A DNA stretch of 64,000 bases, from positions 13,996,501 through 14,060,500 of the forward strand of contig JAUIMM010000115.1 in NCBI GenBank assembly GCA_031769625.1, in the 5' to 3' direction. Within the stretch, counting starts at the first letter, position 1. Every line of letters starts with the position of its first letter. This stretch comes from Taudactylus pleione. Lineage: Eukaryota > Chordata > Amphibia > Anura > Myobatrachidae. Both the position numbers and the translations under genes were made by a program. Shown in pieces: positions 1-9,889 of this stretch. The notes under the pieces are model-generated. The model saw nothing but the letters and a program-made list of their open reading frames with translations. It ran no database searches and was not told the origin of the DNA.

Positions 1-1
1 T

Positions 2-223
2 GTTGTAACCAATTCCAGTTCTTTTTTGAAATGTGGACAGCAGGATGCGTCATTCTTCCACTGCATGTGGATTTGTCCCACTATTAAACAATTGTGGAGG
101 CAGGTTCACTCTATGCTTCTACTTATTTGCTCACCTATGCTCCTCTATCCCCTGAGTGGACCTTTTATTTTCCAAAAATTATTTTATATTTCGTATAGAG
201 TGAGTGGGTTCCTCCCTAAATAG
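2..223 (+). pseudogene. L1-like ORF2 C-terminal fragment
   Basis: The reading frame encodes a KCGQQDASFFHCMWICP-type segment followed by an IKQLWRQV-like helix. This matches the Cys/His-rich C-terminal segment seen near the end of L1 ORF2 proteins (pattern CG...HC.W.CP.I...W). Only the last part of the protein lies in the window; the endonuclease and RT domains would be to the left. The frame stops in the 3' UTR and nothing here encodes a working protein. The call rests on motif recognition alone. Confidence 0.55.
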
Positions 224-455
224 AGAGCTCCACACTAAACAGTTCTTTTCTACATGGGAGAGTTATATTGATTGTTTACCCCTTACACTCCACACCCATT
301 CTTCTTTAACCATATCCCTGCTAATCTCCCTTTTTCTATTTATTGGCCTGACTGAACTACACCTGGAGTCCCACTCCCACGTCATGCCCTTTACTTTTTT
401 TATAGTGAACAGATTGCCAACCCCTGCATGCTTTGTACATTTGCCATTGCACTTA

Positions 456-975
456 GGGCCTCATTCAGACCCGCTGGATGCGCTCGCAAGCGGGTTGATG
501 GCCGGGCAGTGCGCACACGCAGCGTGCGCACTGCACGTGCACGAGCCCCTTAGTGAGTGAATTTTCACTCGCTGCGGAACTCACTACAAGATGGGGCGGC
601 TGTCGATTGTGATTGACAGCTCGCCCCGTTTTGTAGGAGTGCGGGGGGGTGGCTGGACAAACGGAGGTCTTCCTGAAGGAACGCCTGCCATTTGTGGGCA
701 GCCCTACTGACATCACCAGTGATGTCAGTAGTGAACTTCCTGCTCTATTAGAGCAGGAAGTTCGCTGGGGCTTGCGGTGGACGAGACCCTACCACAAGGC
801 TCTCGTCGCAAGCCAGATGGTCGCAGTAATCACGACCATCGCCAGGCCGACAGCTAAAGCTGTGGGTGGTCATCCACAGCTTAGCGAGCGGACTGGAGGC
901 CTTTGAGAAAAAAAAACGTCCCGCCCTGATTCAGAGCGAGCGCTCGCAAATAGCGTGTGCCTCTGAATCAGGCCC
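456..975 (+). mobile_element. Hairpin-string element, copy 1
   Basis: A 520-bp element with termini GGGCCTCATTCAG / CTGAATCAGGCCC and a TTA duplication (453-455 and 976-978). The TTA TSD and the GGG start fit a non-autonomous PIF/Harbinger element. Its body is a chain of hairpins: 469-475/489-495, 507-516/524-533 (10 bp), 552-561/564-573, 593-604/615-627, 706-716/719-729 (11 bp, perfect), 733-746/750-763 (14 bp, perfect), 771-786/801-812, 816-823/833-840, 853-866/874-885, and the right-terminal hairpin 923-936/961-973. There is no meaningful ORF. Related copies lie at 29498-30046 and 49528-49989. The hairpins are directly visible; the superfamily is inferred. Confidence 0.8.
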
Positions 976-1060
976 TTAGTTTCTTTATTTTGTTTGACCA
1001 CTAAGTGTTTTCCACTGCACTTTATATTTTATCCTTTGCTGGATATATATGTTTGTATTT

Positions 1061-1062
1061 TG

Positions 1063-1102
<40 letters not shown>
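1061..1102. repeat. (ATT)n microsatellite
   Basis: About 14 ATT units inside the L1-like 3' UTR, just before the AATAAA signal. Confidence 0.95.
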
Positions 1103-1104
<2 letters not shown>

Positions 1105-1139
1105 CTTTTACTTGCATTCCAATAAAAACATCTAAAAAA

Positions 1140-3422
1140 AAGGGCAAGCCCACAGCAATGGTAAAGGTACCACTAGGAGTTTCTATGTATTAAACTGTAC
1201 AGGAATGTCAATTATTTGCAAAATATCTATCAAAATCAAAATGGCGATCTATTGTTCATCTACAATAAAAAGGTCAGACATTGGTGCTACAGTAGGAATG
1301 ATGTGCAGAAAAGTTGTAGAATCATCTCACCACAGCTGGAATGCTTTAAAACATATACAGTAACAAGATATTTAAGAGGGACTAAGAAGATGGTTCTTAC
1401 AGAATAATGTTGGTAATGTTGAGAGGGAGCGTTAGAGTTAAAACAATCAAAGACAGTTAAAGTGTTAATAGGTACATTATAAATCTGATTACTGAAGGGA
1501 GGGGAAATGGTTGCTAGGCAATGTGAGTTCGTCATGTCTTACCTGCAACCCTATGTTTTCTCTGCCCTGCGACTGCTTGTTATCTACTTGTATGTCTGTC
1601 TGGATGTGTTACAGAAAAGTAATGCTGTTACCTATATCCTGCATACAGAGAATACTAATTAGTTTTTATACTCCAGGGGTGCCCATATGTCATGATTAAC
1701 AAAGAGCGAGAACTTCACAGATCAGTATTCTAGCATATTATTGTTTTCAATTAGATTTTATTGGACTATAATCACATTATAAAACTAGAATATTTATGCT
1801 TTTTCATTTACATAATAAAGATATGTTGGCTTTAGTTACTTTAAATATACTTCAATAAAATATCTTCTGAACACCCCATAATGTCAGGGTTGTGCCAGAC
1901 TCTCAGCACTGGACGTTGTAGGATATGCTCTTACTGCAATGTAGCTAATAATGTCATTTTAACAGAGCCACAATAATATCAGTAAAATCTCAAAACACCC
2001 TTAAAGAAAACACGAGTACTTGCAATAAGTTGAGGAAATATGTATCCAATGTCTTATTCCATAATGGGGCTCATAACGAGTAGGATGGAATTTGTCTAAG
2101 TTACATGTGCAAAATGTCAGCCACCTCGACAAGAGTAGCACATGTGCCAGGTCCAAGTGAGTAGCATAGTGTTCATAATTGCATCACACTGAACATATGT
2201 GGGTACCAATGCAAAATATGCCTGTGGGAGGATACAGAGCATATGATGCCAGTCATTGTATTTCACATCACTTCATCGAGTGTTCTGACCTCACTCTTAG
2301 TATATTGTCTGCACTGCCACCCAGGGAACCCAATTGTGATTTTAGGGTACTGCACTCAGTTATCATGATCCTCGCAATAGGCACTCAGGGAACATCGTTG
2401 CAGCTTTTTTTTTTCACTAACACAAGATGAATCATACGTACTGATATCTTTAGAACCCCCTCCGGGAGAAACCCAGAGGGGGCAGCACTCTACGATGAAT
2501 GGGGGTTTGGTGCCACATTTTTGTCATTGTGGCTCCACCCTCAGATGTTCAAAGTCAAGTATTGTGGCATTTTACAGTGGGAGCAGGGCTAGGATGACCT
2601 GATTCAATGCGGATTGTGTCATCCAACCTTCAGGCCTCCAACTTCAATTGGCAAGAGTGTGAATGGGAGATTGACAAACTCTGTTTGGAGGCCAGGAGAG
2701 CTCCCTAAATTTGAGACTCTGCCATACCTTCCAGGGGAGTTAGCAAATTTGAGATAAATACAGACATTTTTTTTTTTTTTTAAATAGAGGAACAGAGATA
2801 TTGAAATCTATGCTAATGATTAAAACCATTAAATTTCATTCAGTGCATAGGACAGTATCTTAATGTGCATTCTAATAATAAATTGGCTGAGCGGTCGATA
2901 TCTACTCGTCTCTCAAATGAGCCCCCTTAAACCTAATTGGCTCTCTGTGGGATATGTATCTGGACATGACACCTCATTCCATTCAACGTTATCATTTACA
3001 ATCTAGTTTTTATAACCCTCACCTAATATCCAGTCTTTACCAGTTCTCAAGCAGTGGTTTGTTAGCACACACATCGATTGTTCTAAAACGCTTTGTCAGC
3101 TATGTGATGTTAGCAGCTGCACTGTTTAGTGACTCTTCTTCCTCTCAAGGTCTCCGCAATAAAGTTTTTCTTGTAAAAGTCACTCTTTCAATTGTTTCCT
3201 CACACATATGGACAGAGAGGAAAAGAAGAGAAGCTGGACTGCCCCAAATGGGTAATACATTCTGTTACAGTGGGACCAGATAGTTTGGAATAATTGGATA
3301 ATTTGATGCTTTTGTTATGCATTTTAATTTGAATATTTTGATATACTTACTCATATGTGAGATCAACACATTTTCTTGATATGATTCAAGATATAAGGAA
3401 AATACCATTGTATTATTCATTC
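1140..3422. other. Unassigned A+T-rich DNA
   Basis: No reading frame here resembles a known family; the open frames are short and look like chance. The stretch around 2455-2760 has a compositional break (CTCCGGGAG-type text) and may be an old repeat fragment. I see no paired termini or target duplication. Confidence 0.5.
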
Positions 3423-3849
3423 CAGTGGCGTATCTATAATGGGTGCAGTGTGGGTCAAGGGGGGCTTCGCACCGCACACCCTGCACCAATATTATTTTAA
3501 ACTCACCTGTCGGTGGTCCCGCGTCGGGTGTCAGCGCTGCTCAGAATACTGTAAAATGGCCGCCGTGGCCATTTTCCCGGTGTTCTGCACATGCGCAGTA
3601 GACTCCGGGCACACTCTAGTGCCTAGAATCTACTGCGCATGTACAGAACACTGGAAAATGGCCACCGCTGCCATTTCTTCCATGTTCTGTGCATGCACAG
3701 AAGAGTCCGGGCACACTCTAGTGCCCGGAGTCTACTAATGCTTCGGTGGCTGGCCAGCCGCGTCAGTCAGCTGCCGGCCACCGGGGAGAGAGGAGGGAGC
3801 CCTGCACGGGGAGTGCACACGGTCCTCCTCCTCTCCTAAGACGCCCCTG
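3423..3849. mobile_element. Non-autonomous hAT MITE (8-bp TSD)
   Basis: The element begins CAGTGGCGTATC and ends GACGCCCCTG. It is flanked by a perfect 8-bp duplication ATTCATTC (3415-3422 and 3850-3857), the hAT hallmark. The inside is GC-rich, with repeated blocks such as AAATGGCC and GCATGCGCAGTAG-like text. It is clearly related to the element at 50631-50985, which has the same termini and the same GGGTGCAG start region. There is no coding capacity; open frames inside are by chance. Confidence 0.85.
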
Positions 3850-3857
3850 ATTCATTC

Positions 3858-4794
3858 ATTGGAAATCTGTAGATACTAATACATATTTTCACTTCAAAAG
3901 TGCACATCACAAACTTTACAAAGCAAACACTCCTAAAGGAAAATGTTTGCACATTAAGATAAATTGTTTGGAAGTAGACTTCTTTTGCTCGAGATATTTA
4001 CATCTTTCCTAAACAGAGATTATACAAGAGAGTTTGTTCAAACAGTTTATAATGAGGTACTTTCAGTTGTACAGATATTCCCAGTTGGAAATGACTAAGG
4101 CTCTAAAAGAAAAGGTATTATATAAAAACAGAGAGAGATTACTCCTTCATCTTTAATTTGAATAATCCTTCATATGACATTTAAATAATTATTAAGAAGA
4201 ATTTCTCCATTTTAAAACAAGACAATGTTTGTAAAACATTGCACCAGGGGTCATTTTTAAAAAGGGATTCCAACTTGAAAAATATATTGGTACCTAATTT
4301 GTTTATTAGGTATTGTGAGATTCAACACAATAACAACTGCTCACTACCAACAAATCCACACGGGTTCTTTATGTGTGGGAAAAATCCTATTTCAATAGTA
4401 CATCTTATTAAAAAAAAGGAATTATTTGTTATATACATGATGGAATATAGCTCCAAGTTACAATACAAAGTGAGGACAACTCTGAACTTGGAGTAAGGGG
4501 CTAATGATTGCATATCATAGTGCTCAGACGGGAGCTTCCTTTATCCTCTGCACACAATTGTATTTTTCAACTTGAGCTCCAGAATAAGGCATTCTTTGGA
4601 GCACAGAGGGCATGAGATGTTGTCGGTCATGGTTTGTTTAAGCTTATGTGCTTTATGTTAATTAATTGATAAATTATGAATGCTTGATATTATTTGTGAA
4701 TCATACTGAGCTCTTTAAAAGATCATCTTTAGCCCTTTAGTTTTCTACTGCCTATTTGAGCAATGCAGAGATACTCATTTGAGGACCAGCAGTT

Positions 4795-4796
<2 letters not shown>
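3858..4796. other. Unassigned A+T-rich DNA
   Basis: I see no gene, terminal repeat or protein remnant. It ends where the (TA)n tract and PLE block A begin. Confidence 0.5.
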
Positions 4797-4846
<50 letters not shown>

Positions 4847-4849
4847 GTA
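4797..4849. repeat. (TA)n microsatellite at left edge of PLE-A
   Basis: A TA/AT run that directly abuts the outward-facing 3' end of the minus-strand PLE-A copy. Similar tracts sit at 9241-9269 and 13621-13661, the other edges of the two PLE blocks. Confidence 0.95.
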
Positions 4850-4911
4850 TATACTTCCAAAAGGACGGCACTCAGTAGACTTCTTTATAATTTTAAAACG
4901 GTCCTTTAATA

Positions 4912-4948
4912 GTCCGACGTTTCGGGGTAATCCCCCTTCTTCTGGGAC
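4912..4948 (-). ncRNA. Hammerhead-like motif, PLE-A left
   Basis: Read on the minus strand, this has a stem I arm GTCC, a core CAGAAGA (canonical CUGANGA), a stem II GGGG/CCCC with a short loop, then GAAAC, GTC and the stem I partner GGAC. Only the U4 position departs from the canonical 5' core. PLEs are known to carry hammerhead ribozyme motifs in their terminal repeats. Whether this copy cleaves is unknown. Confidence 0.45.
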
Positions 4949-5390
4949 AGCAGTACACAAAATACATACACAAATACACAGACATAAATACCCTTAATGA
5001 TCATGATATAAACAAGCTCACCTGTGTACCAGCGTGCGCGATCACTCCCGGCAAAGCGCCCAGACCAGCCCTGGCCGCTACTCATGACGTCACCAGCCTG
5101 CTATCCAAGCCCGCTAAGTGCACCCACGTCGAGCAGTGTATTCTGATCACATGACTCTCAACCATACAAGTCATCAGCGCATGCCAGTAGAGCCTGTGAG
5201 CACAATAGGTTGCCTAGCAACCAATGTCAACAATACAATTAAAAGCAAAATGTTAAAAAAACACGAATAAACACCCTATCCTATATCAAAGAAGCTGTAC
5301 ATCAATCATAAAGATGTTATATATATACAAAGTATATCATAATTAATGTTACTAACCCTAAACAATTACTAAGAAAAGGAAATCTGTGCA

Positions 5391-5885
5391 TCAAAGAAAA
5401 CGCTGTAAACCCAGGGTTTCATTTAACCCTTTTGGGGAAATAGTATCCAAAGTGTAAATCCACTTGCTTTCCCTCTGCATAAGGATTTTGTTTCTATTGC
5501 CCCCTCTCACTAAGGGTGGCACATGATCAATTATAATTGCTCTTAAAGAAGCTACCCCATGTTTTAATTGTACGAAATGTCGAGCAACCGCTTGCTCACT
5601 ACAACCGCTCTCAAACGCCTGTCGTATCGCCGAGCGGTGTAACGCCATTCTCTCTTCAAACTGGCGTTGAGTTTTCCCCACGTATGCCAAGCCACAAGGG
5701 CATGTAAGCAAATATATAAAATACGTGGAGGAACAAGTCAAGGCATAATTGATTTTAAATATCTTCCCTGTATGGGGATGACTAAAAGAGTTACCAGCTA
5801 TCAATGACCTGCAAGTCACACAGCCCAAACATCGATGGCACCCAGTTTTAGTGCTGAGAAAATGTGTGGTTTTTTTTGTTGACAC
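5391..5885 (-). pseudogene. PLE-A left copy: GIY-YIG endonuclease domain
   Basis: This is the C-terminal endonuclease part of a Penelope-like protein. A Cys cluster (CHRCLGCVTC) is followed by the GIY-YIG-type core, FIYLLTCPCGLAYVGKT, then an Arg/His segment (ERMALHRSAI). The tail has the conserved PLE pattern RGGN...QRE.KWI...PKGLNE. The frame has no internal stop. It lies one frame back (-1) from the upstream RT frame at 5816-6841, and the overlap contains an 8-A run. The plus-strand partner at 8121-8615 has the same offset. In PLEs this domain nicks the target to prime reverse transcription. I call it broken because it has no in-frame connection to the RT. Confidence 0.8.
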
Positions 5886-6841
5886 ATACCTGTAATGTCC
5901 AAATGGACAATATGATCTTTAATACTTCTATTCCTAGTAAAACTAGGAAGGAGTTGGGAATTGTGTAAGGCCAGCAAGTCCTTATCAGAGCTAACAATCG
6001 GCCACCATCGTTTAACTTTTTTCACCATAGAGGGGCTATGTAAACCAAATCGATTAACCCACGGAATCCTATTAGTGTCCAAGCTGTTGACTTTAGTAGA
6101 TTTTGGGTTCAACAACTCATCTCTTGGTATACTAAGAACCTTCTTTTTAGTATTCTCTAAATCCTTCTGTGGATAACCTCGACAGATACATTTTTCAACT
6201 ACATCTTGTAAGGCTTGCTCAACCTTACTTTCATCTGAACTTATTTGTCTAACCCTAAGTAGCTGAGAATACGGCAAACCCCTCCTCAATGGTAAGAGAT
6301 GAAAGCTGTCATTTCTCAACAGGGTATTCCTGTCGGTAGGTTTCCTATATAATGATGTCATGAAGGAATTGCCGCTACAGGTTATACGTACTTCCAAAAA
6401 GTTTGCTTGACCAGGATAAATTTGATAAGTTAATTTTATTACACTGTTGGAAGAATTCTGCCCCTTCAGCAGTGCAACAAGATCCACCTTGGACCCTGAC
6501 CAAAAAATCAATAGGTCATCAATAAATCTTAGATATAAGACTACAGTTGGTTTAAGACGGTCATGATCATATAGCAAAGATTTCTCAATGGAATACATAT
6601 AAGCATTCACGTATGATGGGGTCACAGAGGACCCCATCGCACACCCGGCTATCTGAAGGTAATAGTGACCACTGAATAGGAAATAATTCCAGGTAAGGAC
6701 TAACCAAAGTAATTTAATAAACAAATCCACTGGAGGACTCGCATAATTGGGATTGTCAGATATGAACTGTCTAACAGCCTCCACACCTGCATCATGCCAC
6801 AAGGGCATGTAAGCAAATATATAACATATGTGGAGGAACAA
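5816..6841 (-). pseudogene. PLE-A left copy: reverse transcriptase (5'-truncated)
   Basis: The RT domain of a Penelope-like element. In order it shows the tail of the helix after motif A (AGVEAVRQF), motif B-like GCAMGSSVTPSYVNAYM, the catalytic block YLRFIDDLL, then NFLEVRI and the thumb-side LYRKPTDRNTLL. The first residues come from a misplaced piece of the endonuclease region (6794-6864), so the natural N-terminus and motif A (the DVTSLYT segment) are missing. The frame is open to its stop, where it leaves the endonuclease frame. About 350 upstream residues expected for a PLE are absent. It pairs as an inverted copy with 6865-8190. Confidence 0.8.
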
Positions 6842-6864
6842 GTCAAGGCATAATTGATTTTAAA
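6794..6864 (-). other. Misplaced PLE-A endonuclease fragment at inversion junction
   Basis: About 70 bp matching 5687-5757 (the FKINYALTCSSTY.IYLLTCPCG segment) in the same minus orientation. It is fused directly upstream of the RT fragment and next to the start of the plus copy. The fusion point falls in a shared GC-ATGATGCAGG-like overlap. This is the kind of junction expected from template switching during target-primed reverse transcription. Confidence 0.7.
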
Positions 6865-8190
6865 CTGGATGATGTTATTAATCATGCTTTTTCAGAAGGG
6901 TTAATTTTGATGGATCTAAAAAATGCATTAACAGTGGAGTACCCGGTTACTCCCCTGTTTTACACTTTGCCTAAGGTTCATAAAAATGCACAGAACCCCC
7001 TGGGGTGGCCTATAATCTCTGCCCGGGGGTCTCTGTTTCATCCTATATCGGTATATCTGGATGCGATTTTGAACCCTTGTATTCAGCAGTTGAAATCATA
7101 TCTAAAGGATACTAATGCTCTATTGTCAATTTTGAGAGATTTGAGAGTTGATGATGAACCACTGTTACTGTGCACGGCTGATGTCACCAGCCTCTACACC
7201 TGCATCCCACATGATGCAGGTGTGGAGGCTGTTAGACAGTTGATATCTGACAATCCCAATTATGCGGGTCCTCCAGTGGATTTGTTTATTAAATTACTTT
7301 GGTTAGTCCTTACCTGGAATTATTTCCTATTCAATGGTCGCTATTACCTTCAGATAGCCGGGTGTGCGATGGGGTCATCTGTGGCCCCATAGTATGTGAA
7401 TGCTTTTATGTATTCCATTGAGAAATCTTTGCTATATGATCATGACCGTCTTAAACCAAGTGTAGTCTTATATCTAAGATTTATTGATGACCTATTGATT
7501 TTTTGGTCAGGGTCCAAGGTGGATCTTGTTGCACTGTTGGAGGGGCAGAATTCTTCCAACAGTATAATAAAATTAACTTATCAAATTGATCCTGGTCAAG
7601 CAAACTTTTTGGATGTACATATTACCCGTAGCGGCAATTCCTTCATGACATCATTATATAGGAAACCTACCGACAGGAATACCCTGTTGAGAAATGACAG
7701 CTTTCATCCCTTACCATTGAGGAGGGGTTTGCCGTATTCTCAGCTACTTAGGGTTAGACGAATAACTTCAGATGAAAGTAAGGTTGAGCAAGCCTTACAA
7801 GATGTAGTTGAAAAATGTATCTGTCGAGGTTATCCACAGAAGGATTTAGAGAATACTAAAAAGAAGGTTCTTAATATACCAAGAGATGAGTTGTTGAACC
7901 CAAAATCTACTAAAGTCAACAGCTTGGACACTAGTAGGATTCCGTGGGTTAATCGATTTGGTTTACATAGCCCCTCTATGGTGAAAAAAGTTAAACGATG
8001 GTGGCCGATTGTTAGCTCCAATAAGGACTTGCCGGCCTTACGCAATTCCCAACTCCTTCCTAGTTTTACTAGGAATAGAAGTATTAAAGATCATATTGTC
8101 CATTTGGACATTACAGGTATGTGTCAACAAAAAAAACAACACATTTTCTCAGCACTAAAACTGGGTGCCATCGATGTTTGGGCTGTGTGA
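6865..8190 (+). pseudogene. PLE-A right copy: reverse transcriptase
   Basis: This copy reaches further 5' than its inverted partner. It begins in the RT fingers with the PLE signature FYTLPKVHK, then WPIISARGSL, motif A TADVTSLYTCIP, GCAMGSSVAP, YLRFIDDLL and NFLDVHI. A TAG at 7390-7392 replaces the serine codon that the left copy has after SSV(T/A)P, so it cannot make one RT protein. The frame then runs to 8190, where it diverges from the endonuclease frame. The N-terminal third of a PLE protein is absent. Confidence 0.8.
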
Positions 8191-8615
8191 CTTGCAGGTT
8201 ATTGATAGCTGGTAACTCTTTTAGTCATTCCCATACAGGGAAGATATTTAAAATCAATTATGCCTTGACTTGTTCCTCCACGTATTTTATATATTTGCTT
8301 ACATGCCCTTGTGGCTTGGCATACGTGGGGAAAACTCAACGCCAGTTTAAAGAGCGAATGGCGTTACACCGCTCGGCGATATGACAGGCCATTGAGAGCG
8401 GTTGTAGTGAGCAACCAGTTGCTCGCCATTTCGTACAATTAAAACATGGGGAAGCTTCTTTAAGAGCAATTATAATTGATCATGTGCCACCCTTAGTGAG
8501 AGGGGGTAATAGAAACAAAATCCTTATGCAGAGGGAAAGCAAGTGGATTTACACTTTGGATACTATTTACCCAAAAGGGTTAAATGAAACCCTGGGTTTA
8601 CAGTGTTTTCTTTGA
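8121..8615 (+). pseudogene. PLE-A right copy: GIY-YIG endonuclease domain
   Basis: Same domain as 5391-5885: Cys cluster CHRCLGCVTC, core FIYLLTCPCGLAYVGKT, and C-terminal SKWIYTL...KGLNE, ending at a TGA at 8613-8615. An internal TGA at 8382-8384 replaces a CGA arginine codon of the left copy, consistent with CpG decay. Like the left copy, it is in the -1 frame relative to the RT, and the shift lies at the AAAAAAAA run near 8129-8136. Confidence 0.8.
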
Positions 8616-9057
8616 TGCACAGGTTTCCTTTTCTTAGTAATTGTTTAGGGTTAGTAACATTAATTATGATATACTTTGTATATATATAACATCTTTATGA
8701 TTGATGTACAGCTTCTTTGATATTGGATAGGGTGTTTATTCGTGTTTTTTTAACATTTTGCTTTTAATTGTATTGTTGACATTGGTTGCTAGGCACCCTA
8801 TTGTGCTCACAGGCTCTACTGGCGTGCGCTGATGACTCGTATGGTTGAGAGTCATGTGATCAGAATACACTGCTCCATGTGGGTGCACTTAGCCGGCTTG
8901 GATAGCAGGCTGGTGACGTCATGAGTAGCGGCCAGGGCTGATCTGGGCGCTTTGCCGGGAGTGATCGCGCATGCTGGTACACAGGTGAGCTTGTTTATAT
9001 CATGATCATTAAGGGTATTTATGTCTGTGTATTTGTGTATGTATTTTGTGTACTGCT

Positions 9058-9094
9058 GTCCCAGAGGAAGGGGGGTTCCCCCGAAACGTCGGAC
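9058..9094 (+). ncRNA. Hammerhead-like motif, PLE-A right
   Basis: Stem I arm GTCC, core CAGAGGA, stem II GGGGG/CCCCC, GAAAC, GTC, then GGAC closing stem I. As in the left copy, U4 of the canonical core is A. Stem II is longer here than in the left copy, with both sides changed. Activity is not established. Confidence 0.45.
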
Positions 9095-9237
9095 TATTAA
9101 AGGACCGTTTTAAAATTATAAAGAAGTCTACTGAGTGCCGTCCTTTTGGAAGTATATGTGGGAGTGTGACCAACGCTCAGGAGAGGCACCTTAGCAATTA
9201 CTCTCTACCCCGTTGGTGAGTGCTGGGTCTTTTTTGC

Positions 9238-9240
<3 letters not shown>

Positions 9241-9269
<29 letters not shown>
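9241..9269. repeat. (AT)n microsatellite between PLE-A and PLE-B
   Basis: A pure AT run separating the outward 3' ends of the two PLE blocks. Confidence 0.95.
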
Positions 9270-9274
<5 letters not shown>

Positions 9275-9423
9275 TAGGATATGGTCCGACACTCAGAGAT
9301 ATGCACAACTCAACTTGCCTGGGTGCACAACCAGAGGGATAATACGTGAGATGAAAAAACGGCAGGCACTCAACAGGACTGTACCGCTGATAAATAATGT
9401 AGCCAGGCTGAGCCGGTATATAG

Positions 9424-9460
9424 GTCAACGTTTCAGGAGAATAACTGCTTTTATCAAGAC
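9424..9460 (-). ncRNA. Hammerhead-like motif, PLE-B left
   Basis: On the minus strand: GTC, then TTGATAA in the core position, a stem II AGCAG/CTCCT (one mismatch), GAAAC, GTT, and GAC pairing back to GTC. C3 and G8 of the canonical core are changed, so catalysis is doubtful. The position in the element matches the PLE-A motif. Confidence 0.4.
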
Positions 9461-9889
9461 ATACATGGTAAAGACAACAGCATACATATATAGACTCACC
9501 CAGTGTCCATCACCTCCATGGAGACCCCAGCCGCTGCACCGCGCGACGACATCACCACATGGGACACACCAGCGCTCGTGCATGCTGAGGGGGCGTGGTC
9601 AATCACCTGTGCCATCACCATGGCTACAAAACAATAACAAATGACAGTACAGATATTGCATGAGATGGAGAGTTAGCATCACCGCACCAAAACTCATAGA
9701 TTGAACAGGCTAAAGCATGATACTGTTAGCATACATAATATTCGAGCTGCAGATATACTAATAGCACCTAAAGGGTGCACAGATATATACTATATCAGGC
9801 CAATGAAAATGAAAATAACATATAAATTACCATGTAAATTGGGATCACCAAAGAAACAATAATTACTGCTAGAGAGAACCCAAACCACA

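Larger units (their letters stand above)
1..1139 (+). mobile_element. L1-like LINE, 3' end (interrupted)
   Basis: The 3' end of a non-LTR retrotransposon of L1 type. It starts beyond the left edge with the C-terminal end of ORF2, then runs through a T-rich 3' UTR and an (ATT)n tract. It ends in AATAAA followed by a short A-run at about 1120-1140. A hairpin-string element (456-975) sits inside the 3' UTR with TTA on both sides, so the LINE is the older of the two. The strand assignment follows from the A-tail and the coding remnant. The L1 subfamily cannot be named from this little sequence. Confidence 0.65.
4850..9240. mobile_element. PLE-A: head-to-head inverted pair of Penelope-like copies
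   Basis: Two copies of the same Penelope-like element in opposite orientation, joined near 6865, with both 3' ends pointing outward. The left copy (minus) runs from the (TA)n tract to the RT region. The right copy (plus) runs from the RT fingers to 9240. The 3' flank is recognisable on both sides: CGAAACGTCGGAC text at 4912-4930 (reverse) and 9083-9094, and the same terminal text ending in a CACTCAGTAG/CTACTGAGTG block. The right copy carries about 80 bp more 3' sequence (9162-9240). Both copies are 5'-truncated and lack the N-terminal part of the ORF. Partial tandem and inverted copies are well known in the PLE order. Confidence 0.85.

Noticed and set aside
5961..6176. Plus-strand open frame inside PLE-A (and its counterpart at 7830-8045)
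   Set aside because: It is the antisense shadow of the RT in both copies.
8121..8615. A stand-alone GIY-YIG homing endonuclease or repair nuclease
   Set aside because: The domain follows a Penelope-type RT and carries the PLE-specific Cys cluster and C-terminal pattern.
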